A stretch of 60,041 nt of DNA, taken from NCBI GenBank assembly GCA_029255645.1, contig JANLJE010000027.1:1-60041 (forward strand), read 5' to 3'. Below the pieces are notes generated by a model. That model searched no databases. It was given only the letters and a program-made list of their open reading frames with translations, and had not been told where the DNA came from. The translations under genes were made by a program, and so were the position numbers. This stretch comes from Comamonadaceae bacterium. GTDB taxonomy: Bacteria > Pseudomonadota > Gammaproteobacteria > Burkholderiales > Rhodocyclaceae. The first letter of the stretch is position 1. Every line of letters starts with the position of its first letter. Below, piece after piece: positions 51,360 to 60,041 of the stretch.

Positions 51360-51423
51360 GTAAGGACGCAAAGTGGTAAGGACTCAATGTGGTAAGGACG
51401 CCAAGTAGTAAGGACTCAAAGTC
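51360..51423. repeat. Four 16-bp direct repeats upstream of the MFS gene
   Basis: GTAAGGACGCAAAGTG, GTAAGGACTCAATGTG, GTAAGGACGCCAAGTA and GTAAGGACTCAAAGTC follow without gaps. Units 1 and 3 share GACGC and units 2 and 4 share GACTC, so the array arose from a 32-bp double unit. Location between divergent genes suggests protein binding sites. Confidence 0.9.
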
Positions 51424-51735
51424 AAAGGGGCGGCGCGGCTTGCGCGGCGTTCGTGTGGACTGTCGGTGGACTGCCGGTGCGGACGCCGCTGATTGTAGCG
51501 GGATCATTTCAGAGTTTCAGAGCGCAGGCTTGCGGGGCTCCCGGCTGACTCATGACCGGTTTTGCCGTCGCGCAACCCTTCAAGCAGCAGCTCGCGCGAT
51601 CCGGATGCGGGGCGATTCCGGCCAGACTTGATGTAATATCATGATTCTTTTTGAAAAATCCAAGATCCGGCGGCACCCCGCTACAGTTTGATTGTACTTC
51701 GGGACCAGGCCCCTTCGACTTCTTTGAGCCTCGCC
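51424..51735. other. Intergenic region before the mini-secretin gene
   Basis: No gene recognised. A TAATAT at 51634-51639 could be a -10 box for the secretin-like gene. Small open frames lack ribosome binding sites. Confidence 0.35.
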
Positions 51736-52563
51736 ATGAACTTTTTGTCCTTGAAACTTGAACTCGCCCGTTTTTTCCGGAGTGTGATGCTGCTGGTTTT
51801 TCTGGCAGCCATGGGCATGGCGTGGGGGCAGCAAAGCCTGGAAATCCTTGAACTCAAGCATCGTACTGCCGCCGAGGTGTTGCCGGCCCTGCAACCTTTG
51901 CTGGAGCCGGGAGCGAGCCTCTCGGGCATGAATGACCAGTTGTTTTTGCGGGCATCGGCGCGCAACCGCGCGGATATCAAGCAGGCCCTGGCGGTATTGG
52001 ATGTGCCTCAGCGGCGCTTGCTGATCCGGGTGAGTACGGATCGCAGCACGGTGGAGCAGGATCGTGCCGCGCGGCTTGCCCTCGCCGCCCGCATTCCGGG
52101 GGAGAGCCGGGTTGGCGCGAGGATTTACGATAGCCGCAGCGCCGGTAGCGCAAGCGGCACCCAAATGGTGCAGACCGTGGATGGCGGCCGGGCCTTCATT
52201 CAGGTGGGGACTTCGGTGGCCATTCCCATGCGCCATGTGGTGCTGACCCCGGGAGGTGCGGTCGTGAGCGAGGGGGTGGAATATCGGGATATTGCCCAGG
52301 GGTTTTATGTGGAACCCAGGGTATCCGGCAACCGGGTGACTCTGGACATCAGCCAGCAGATGGATACGCCGGGCAATCGTGGCCCCGGGAGTGCCCATGT
52401 CCAACGTCTGGGCACCACTGTTTCTGGCCGTCTGGGAGAGTGGATGCAATTGGGTGGGAGCGGACAATCTGCGCTGGAGCGGGGCAGGGGCATCGTCTCC
52501 CTTTCCACGGATGAATCACGTTCTGAGCGCAGCATCTGGCTGCTGGTGGAAGAGTTGCCCTGA
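51736..52563 (+). CDS. Stand-alone mini-secretin (type II/III secretion domain protein)
   Basis: About 275 residues with a signal peptide (MNFLSLKLELARFFRSVMLL, ending near WGQQ). Then one secretin N1-type repeat (LEILELKHRTAAEVLPALQP to LDVPQRRLLIRV) and a short secretin core (VDGGRAFIQVGTSVAIP, YVEPRVSGNRVTLDISQQ, LGEWMQLGG). Real PilQ/GspD secretins exceed 600 residues. No pilus or secretion genes adjoin it. The start at 51736 is chosen for the signal peptide; the open frame begins 16 codons earlier. Function unknown. Confidence 0.75.
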   Translation: MNFLSLKLELARFFRSVMLLVFLAAMGMAWGQQSLEILELKHRTAAEVLPALQPLLEPGASLSGMNDQLFLRASARNRADIKQALAVLDVPQRRLLIRVSTDRSTVEQDRAARLALAARIPGESRVGARIYDSRSAGSASGTQMVQTVDGGRAFIQVGTSVAIPMRHVVLTPGGAVVSEGVEYRDIAQGFYVEPRVSGNRVTLDISQQMDTPGNRGPGSAHVQRLGTTVSGRLGEWMQLGGSGQSALERGRGIVSLSTDESRSERSIWLLVEELP

Positions 52564-52631
52564 CCGGCAGGGGGAACCCTTTGGCAGTGGGCGGGTCTCC
52601 TGCATGGACTCTTTGAGAACTACCGCTCGAC

Positions 52632-54173
52632 ATGCTGATCTTTGACAATGCCTTTTGCCGGGAACTCCCCGGCGATGCGGATGAACGTAACGTAGCTCGC
52701 CAGGTTCACGGGGCCTGCTGGTCCCGGGTGATGCCCACGCCTGTGGCTGCGCCGCGCCTTCTGGCCTATTCCCGGGAGATGGCCGGGCGCTTGGGGCTGC
52801 AAGAAGGATGGCTCGGGGCGCCTGAAAACCTGGCGGCCTTCGCGGGTAACGCCATCCTGCCGGGCATGGAGCCTTATGCCTCCTGCTATGGCGGGCATCA
52901 GTTCGGGCATTGGGCCGGGCAGTTGGGGGATGGGCGGGCGATCAGCCTGGGCGAGGTCGTGAATGAGGCCGGGGAGCGCTGGGAGCTGCAGCTCAAGGGG
53001 GCCGGGCCGACGCCCTTTTCGCGCCGGGCGGATGGACGGGCGGTGCTGCGTTCCTCGCTGCGGGAATTTCTGTGCAGCGAGGCCATGCACCACCTCGGGG
53101 TGCCGACGACTCGGGCGCTGACCTTGGTCGGCACCGGGGAGGAGGTGCTGCGCGACATGTTCTATGACGGCCATCCCGAACTCGAGCCGGGGGCGGTCGT
53201 GTGCCGCGTGGCGCCGTCCTTCCTGCGTTTCGGCCACTTCGAGTTGCCGGCCGCGCGGGGGGATCTGGCGCTACTGCGGCGCCTTGTGGATTTTGCCGTG
53301 TTGCATCACTTTCCTGCGTGGCAGGGCAAGCCCCTGGAAGACTGGTTTCAGGAAGTCTGCGAGCGCACCGGCAGGCTGGTGGCGCGCTGGATGCAGGTGG
53401 GCTTCGTGCATGGGGTGATGAATACGGACAATATGTCCCTTCTTGGACTGACGATCGACTACGGCCCCTACGGCTGGGTGGAGGATTTCGATCCGGGCTG
53501 GACGCCCAACACCACCGATGCGGCAGGGCGCCGCTACTGTTTCGGGCGGCAGCCGGAAATCGCCCGCTGGAATCTCGAACGTCTGGCTGAAGCCCTGGCG
53601 CTGCTCCATCCGGGAGGGGATCTGTCGTCCTCTTTACGGCATTATGACGAAGCCTATCATGCCGAGCTCGCCCGCCTCTTCGCCGGGAAACTCGGCTTGG
53701 CCGAATGGAAGGATGGAGATGCGGAGCTCCTCAGAGAGCTCTTTGAGCTGATGCAGGAAGGGGAGTTGGACATGACGGAATTTTTCCGTCAGCTTCCTCA
53801 TGTCGATGACGAGGAAGCGGCCTTGGCGCACCTGGCGCAGGCGGCCTACCGTCCGGAACGCTGGCAGGGTGTGGCGATGGGCCTACACGCATGGCTTGGG
53901 CGTTACCGCCAGCGCCTGGCCCAGGAGGGGCTCGCGGCCGGGGCGCGCCGTACTGCCATGAACACCTTCAATCCCCGCTATGTGCTGCGCAACTATCAGG
54001 CGCAGCAGGCGATCGATGCGGCTGAAGCGGGAGATGTCAGCCGGATCGAGGCGCTGCTGGAGGTCCTGCGTCGTCCCTACGAGGAGCAGCCGGGCCAAGA
54101 GGCTTTTGCCGCCAAGCGGCCTGAATGGGCCAGGAGCAGGGCAGGTTGCTCCATGCTCTCCTGTAGTTCATGA
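52632..54173 (+). CDS. selO: Protein adenylyltransferase SelO (YdiU)
   Basis: Pseudokinase-fold enzyme that AMPylates proteins on Ser/Thr/Tyr. 513 residues: YGGHQFGHWAGQLGDGRAI, ELQLKGAGPTPFSRRADGR (inverted ATP site), HGVMNTDNMSLLGLTIDYGP and FNPRYVLRNY. It ends CSMLSCSS, where the Cys occupies the selenocysteine position of eukaryotic SelO, so the redox C-terminus is kept. Lies after the mini-secretin gene and convergent with ubiG. Confidence 0.95.
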   Translation: MLIFDNAFCRELPGDADERNVARQVHGACWSRVMPTPVAAPRLLAYSREMAGRLGLQEGWLGAPENLAAFAGNAILPGMEPYASCYGGHQFGHWAGQLGDGRAISLGEVVNEAGERWELQLKGAGPTPFSRRADGRAVLRSSLREFLCSEAMHHLGVPTTRALTLVGTGEEVLRDMFYDGHPELEPGAVVCRVAPSFLRFGHFELPAARGDLALLRRLVDFAVLHHFPAWQGKPLEDWFQEVCERTGRLVARWMQVGFVHGVMNTDNMSLLGLTIDYGPYGWVEDFDPGWTPNTTDAAGRRYCFGRQPEIARWNLERLAEALALLHPGGDLSSSLRHYDEAYHAELARLFAGKLGLAEWKDGDAELLRELFELMQEGELDMTEFFRQLPHVDDEEAALAHLAQAAYRPERWQGVAMGLHAWLGRYRQRLAQEGLAAGARRTAMNTFNPRYVLRNYQAQQAIDAAEAGDVSRIEALLEVLRRPYEEQPGQEAFAAKRPEWARSRAGCSMLSCSS

Positions 54174-54177
54174 GGGA

Positions 54178-54876
54178 TCACGCCTCCCGGGTGCTGCTCA
54201 GCAGGTAATTGATGCTGATGTCCTGTCCCAGGCGGTAGGTCTTGCTAAAAGGGTTGTAACTCATGCCGGTCGGGGCTTCGGGCGTGAGGCCTGCTTCCCG
54301 GCACCCGCGTGAGAGTTCCGAAGGCTTGAGGAAGCGGGCGTAGTCGTGGGTGCCCCTGGGCAGCATTTGCAGGATGTATTCCGCGCCGATGACGGCAAAG
54401 AGATAGGCCTTGGGGTTGCGGTTGAGGGTGGAAAAGAAAACCTTGCCGCCGGGTTTGACCAGTTGCGCACAGGCGCGGATGGTGCGGATCGGGTCGGGAA
54501 CGTGTTCCAGCATTTCCAGGCAGGTGACGACATCGAAAGCAGCCGGGCTTTCCTCGGCCATGGCCTCTGCGGAAATGTTCCGGTAAGTCAGCTGTAAACC
54601 ACTTTCCAGCATGTGCAGGCGGGCGACTCCCAGCGCTTTCTCCGAGAGATCGATGCCGGTCACCCATGCGCCCCGGGCTGCCATGCCCTCGGAAAGCAGG
54701 CCGCCGCCACAACCCACGTCAATCACGGTTTTTCCGGCCAAGTCGATCTGGCGGTCGATCCAGTCGAGGCGCAGGGGGTTGATTTCATGCAAGGGCCGGA
54801 ATTCGCTGTTGGGGTCCCACCAACGATGGGCGAGTTCGCCAAACTTGTGCAGTTCTTTCGGGTCGGAATTGGTCAT
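54178..54876 (-). CDS. ubiG: 3-demethylubiquinone-9 3-O-methyltransferase
   Basis: SAM-dependent enzyme performing both O-methylations in ubiquinone synthesis. 232 residues with [20 protein letters not shown], the SAM motif [26 protein letters not shown] and [12 protein letters not shown]. Ubiquinone is the acceptor for the ETF-QO encoded earlier in the window. Convergent with selO (four bases apart) and downstream of the OmpA-family gene on the same strand, behind its terminator. Confidence 0.95.
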   Translation of the reverse strand: MTNSDPKELHKFGELAHRWWDPNSEFRPLHEINPLRLDWIDRQIDLAGKTVIDVGCGGGLLSEGMAARGAWVTGIDLSEKALGVARLHMLESGLQLTYRNISAEAMAEESPAAFDVVTCLEMLEHVPDPIRTIRACAQLVKPGGKVFFSTLNRNPKAYLFAVIGAEYILQMLPRGTHDYARFLKPSELSRGCREAGLTPEAPTGMSYNPFSKTYRLGQDISINYLLSSTREA

Positions 54877-54912
54877 TGGGATACTCGGTGGCAGCTTGGG
54901 TCAGTTGAAATG

Positions 54913-54939
54913 AAAAAGCCCTGCGCGAGCAGGGCTTTT
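54913..54939 (-). terminator. Terminator of OmpA-family gene
   Basis: AAAAGCCCTGC (54914-54924), loop GCGA, GCAGGGCTTTT (54929-54939): a perfect hairpin with A and T tracts, 18 bases beyond the stop of the OmpA-family gene. It can act on both strands. Confidence 0.9.
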
Positions 54940-54956
54940 GCACGGCACGGCAGATC

Positions 54957-55634
54957 TTACTTGGTGCCGATCACTTCGATATCGACGCGACGATCGGGTT
55001 GCAGGCAGTCGACCAGCTTCTTGTTGCGGCCGCTTTCAGCGCCCATGTTCTTGCACTTGTCGCCGGTCACGGGCTGGGTTTCACCCTTGCCTTCGGTGTA
55101 AACACGGTTGGCTTCGATGCCCTTGCCAACCAGGTATTCCTTGACGGCGGCGGCACGCTTTTCAGACAGCTTCTGGTTGTAGGAGTCCTTGCCGATGCGG
55201 TCGGTGTGACCCACGGCCAGGATGACTTCCAGCTTCAGTTCCTTGGCCTTGGTCAGCACTTCGTCCAGCTTGGCCTTGCCTTCGGGGCGCAGCACGGCCT
55301 TGTCGAAGTCGAACAGGGCGTCAGCGGCCAGCGTGATCTTGTCGCCAGAAGGCTTCACGCCAGAGGAGGCTGCAGTACTACTCTTGGCCGCAGTTTTGGA
55401 GCACTTTTCAGCGGGCAGCAGATCCTTGTCGCACTCGCAGCCAGCAGGATCGTTGGCGGCAGCAGCAGGGGTCCAGTAACCGGTGCGCCAGCACAGGCCG
55501 GTACCGCTGGTGGCGACGGCATCGCGCTGGTCGATGATGTAAACACGCTCCTGAGCCTGAGCAACGCCGGCTGCCATGCCAATGCTGGTCAGTAGGGCCA
55601 TGGCGATAGATTTCTTGGCAAATTTCTTGATCAT
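54957..55634 (-). CDS. OmpA-family peptidoglycan-associated protein
   Basis: 225 residues. Cleavable signal peptide (1-28, ending VAQAQ), a short Cys-containing region (LCWRTGYW, GCECDKDLLPAEKC) and a C-terminal OmpA-like domain (ALFDFDKAVLRPEGKAKLDE, VGHTDRIGKDSYNQKLSEKR, PDRRVDIEV) that binds peptidoglycan. There is no beta-barrel, so it is periplasmic rather than an integral porin. AGGAAAA precedes the start. This gene between gyrA and ubiG is common in betaproteobacteria. Confidence 0.92.
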   Translation of the reverse strand: MIKKFAKKSIAMALLTSIGMAAGVAQAQERVYIIDQRDAVATSGTGLCWRTGYWTPAAAANDPAGCECDKDLLPAEKCSKTAAKSSTAASSGVKPSGDKITLAADALFDFDKAVLRPEGKAKLDEVLTKAKELKLEVILAVGHTDRIGKDSYNQKLSEKRAAAVKEYLVGKGIEANRVYTEGKGETQPVTGDKCKNMGAESGRNKKLVDCLQPDRRVDIEVIGTK

Positions 55635-56093
55635 CTTATGTTTTCCTCGCAGATTATGAAAAGACAGAACGTCTCGAATCAGGCCTTTGCCATGAAAAGC
55701 ATCTCATCATGGCTCAATCTTCAGGCTAGACCTGATCCTATTCTGCCATAGGCGCGCCGAGTTTTTCAAACTCACTTCATCCGCATTGACTCCCTTTTTG
55801 CTGAAAACACAACACTTGCCATGTACCCGGACCTGGCTGACGTGTTCCCGGCCGGCGCAACAATGCGGCAGGCGGGAGATGAGATCGAAGCCGGGCGCAA
55901 GTTCGCGTGTGCTTATATGAATGGCGTACAGGCCGGCGGATTTGCGTGCCGGGCTGAGGGACCCGGCCGGGCATGCCTGCATGGCGTCTGGCATGGGAGG
56001 CTTGGCAGGTATCGAGCATGCTAAAATGGCAAATTCCGTTTACATCAACCCATAAAGATCTGCCGGCCATCTTGCCCAGGCAGTAGAGAGACC
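55635..56093. other. Intergenic region between OmpA-family gene and gyrA
   Basis: 459 bases with no gene I can support; a 67-codon plus-strand frame (55821-56024) lacks a ribosome binding site. A small palindrome TCAGGCTAGACCTGA lies at 55721-55735. TAAAAT at 56022-56027 may be the gyrA -10 box. Promoters for both divergent genes must lie here. Confidence 0.45.
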
Positions 56094-58705
<2,612 letters not shown>

Positions 58706-58706
<1 letters not shown>

Positions 58707-59830
58707 TGCATCGAGTCTGGAATTTCAGCGCCGGTCCGGCGGCCCTGCCCACCGAGGTCCTGCTGCAGGTGCAAGAAGAACTGCTGGACTGGCAGGGCGC
58801 CGGTTGCAGCGTCATGGAAATGAGCCACCGCGGCAAGGAATTCACCGGCATCATCGAGGCCGCCGAGGCGGATCTGCGCGAGCTGCTGGACATTCCTGCC
58901 GATTACGAGGTGCTGTTCCTCCAGGGCGGCGCCACCCTGCAGTTTGCCCAGGTGCCGATGAATCTGCTGGCCGGCCTTGCGGACGAGCAATCGGCCGACT
59001 ACATCGTGACCGGCGCCTGGTCGAAGAAGGCGCTCCAGGAAGCCCGGCGCATCGGCCAGGTGCGCCAGGCGGCTTCCGTGGAAGTAAAGGGTGAGGTGGC
59101 CGATGGCTTTACCCGTCTGCCGCGGGCCGGGGAACTGGACCTGGACCCGGATGCCGCCTATCTGCATGTCTGTACCAACGAGACCATCCACGGGGTGGAG
59201 CTGCACGATGACGCGGCCCTGGCGGCCTGGGTCCCGGCAGGGGTGCCGCTGGTGGCCGACATGAGTTCCCATATCCTCTCCCGCCCCCTGGCGCTGCGCC
59301 ATTACGGCCTGATCTACGCCGGGGCGCAGAAAAACATCGGTCCGGCCGGGCTGACCCTGGTGATCGTGCGGCAGGATCTGCTCGGCCGGGCGCCGGCGGG
59401 CATTCCCACACTGATGGACTATCAGGTCATGGCGGAGAACGGCTCCATGCTCAACACCCCGCCCACCTTCGCCATCTATGTCGCCGGGCTGGTGTTCCAG
59501 TGGCTCAAGCGCCAGGGTGGCCTCGCCGCGATGCAGGCGATCAACCGGGAAAAGGCGGCGCTGCTCTATGCCGCGATCGATGCCAGCCAAGGCTTCTACC
59601 AGAATCCGGTGGCGGCCGATTGCCGCTCCTTCATGAACATTCCCTTTACCCTGGCGCGGCCCGGGCTCGATGCCGAATTCCTCGCCCAGGCCAGGGCCGC
59701 CGGACTTTTGGGCCTGAAGGGGCACAAATCCGTGGGCGGCGTGCGTGCCTCCCTTTACAATGCCATGCCCCTGGACGGCGTCCGGGCCCTGGTCCATTTC
59801 ATGAACGATTTCGCCGCCAGGCACCCCTAA
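58706..59830 (+). CDS. serC: Phosphoserine aminotransferase
   Basis: PLP enzyme of serine and pyridoxal phosphate synthesis. 374 residues starting RVWNFSAGPAALPTEVL; PLP lysine K209 in YAGAQKNIGPAG; MSHRGKEFTGI and LYNAMPLDGV near the ends are diagnostic. Overlaps gyrA and precedes pheA, the usual betaproteobacterial gyrA-serC-pheA order. With serB at 33351 it covers two of the three serine-pathway steps. Confidence 0.97.
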
Positions 59831-59836
59831 GCACTT

Positions 59837-60041
59837 ATGAGCGATTCACTGCAACAGGAACTGGCGGGCGTCCGCCAGGAAATCGACCGCATCGATGCCC
59901 AATTGCTGGAGCTTCTCAACCGCCGCGCCCGCTGTGCCCAGCAGGTGGGCGAAATCAAGGCCCGGCACGGCGAGGCCGGCCACATCTACCGGCCCGAGCG
60001 CGAGGCCCAGGTGCTGCGCCGCCTGCAGGAACTCAATCAGG
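59837..60041 (+). CDS. pheA: Chorismate mutase/prephenate dehydratase, 5' part
   Basis: Partial gene cut by the window end; 68 codons are visible. The sequence MSDSLQQELAGVRQEIDRID then LNRRARCAQQVGEIKA and YRPEREAQVL is the AroQ chorismate mutase domain of the bifunctional P-protein for phenylalanine synthesis. It begins six bases after the serC stop. The prephenate dehydratase domain would lie beyond the window. Confidence 0.92.
   Translation, partial: MSDSLQQELAGVRQEIDRIDAQLLELLNRRARCAQQVGEIKARHGEAGHIYRPEREAQVLRRLQELNQ

Noticed and set aside
51360-51423. CRISPR array
   Set aside because: The repeats are contiguous 16-mers without spacers, and no cas genes are present.
55821-56024. 67-codon open frame between the OmpA-family gene and gyrA
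   Set aside because: No ribosome binding site or family resemblance, and it overlaps the probable gyrA promoter region.

Overview
The window is a high-GC stretch of a bacterial chromosome. Gene content and order point to a betaproteobacterium, most likely of the Rhodocyclaceae/Azoarcus-Dechloromonas type. The evidence is gyrA-serC-pheA synteny, an isc operon carrying an extra NifS-like desulfurase, a MaoC-Pta fusion beside ackA, class I PHA synthase with a phasin, and a HoxFUYHW NAD-linked hydrogenase. The genus cannot be fixed from sequence alone.

Layout. (1) 310-7272: acyl-CoA ligase, etfB, etfA, a 601-residue acyl-CoA dehydrogenase and ETF:quinone oxidoreductase, together a path from free acid to the quinone pool. 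(2) 7403-7481: stacked terminators facing the convergent ackA / maoC-pta / fabI group (7500-10893, minus). (3) 11122-16271: hoxF-U-Y-H-W. (4) 16348-18676: usp and phaC, divergent. (5) 18762-21318: three start/stop-overlapping genes, namely a nitronate-monooxygenase-like flavoprotein, a small soluble protein built around a chemoreceptor-tip sequence, and an ODP-like di-iron protein. I regard this as the most unusual system in the window. (6) 21600-25753: DnaQ/GIY-YIG nuclease, a small Cys/His protein, suhB, trmJ, cysE. (7) 25771-32613: complete isc operon behind an IscR-box-like site (iscR, second desulfurase, iscS, iscU, iscA, hscB, hscA, fdx, iscX). (8) 32696-38699: phasin, serB, and a peptide-type ABC transporter with two permeases and a double ATPase. 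(9) 38715-40382: mltD.

(10) 40563-47750 is an accessory segment. On its left is what looks like a wrecked fccAB (flavocytochrome c sulfide dehydrogenase) locus. It continues with a two-component system divergent from dsbD-tlpA-dsbG, then a decayed IS3-type element with imperfect terminal inverted repeats. It ends next to a tRNA-Ala/Glu/Asp operon. (11) 48201-60041 is mostly core: gltX, tRNA-Val(CAC), an MFS transporter with four 16-bp repeats upstream, a mini-secretin, selO, ubiG, an OmpA-family protein, gyrA, serC and the start of pheA.

Physiological reading (inference): a facultative respirer that oxidises acyl-CoAs through ETF, stores and remobilises carbon as polyhydroxyalkanoate, uses NAD-coupled hydrogenase, and senses oxygen or iron through an unusual cytosolic module. 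A shared TGC(A/G)GC(A/G)C(A/G)A motif lies upstream of fabI, phaC and the phasin, which hints at a common PHA-responsive regulator. Short tandem repeats (9, 14 and 16 bp) recur in intergenic or gene-end positions.
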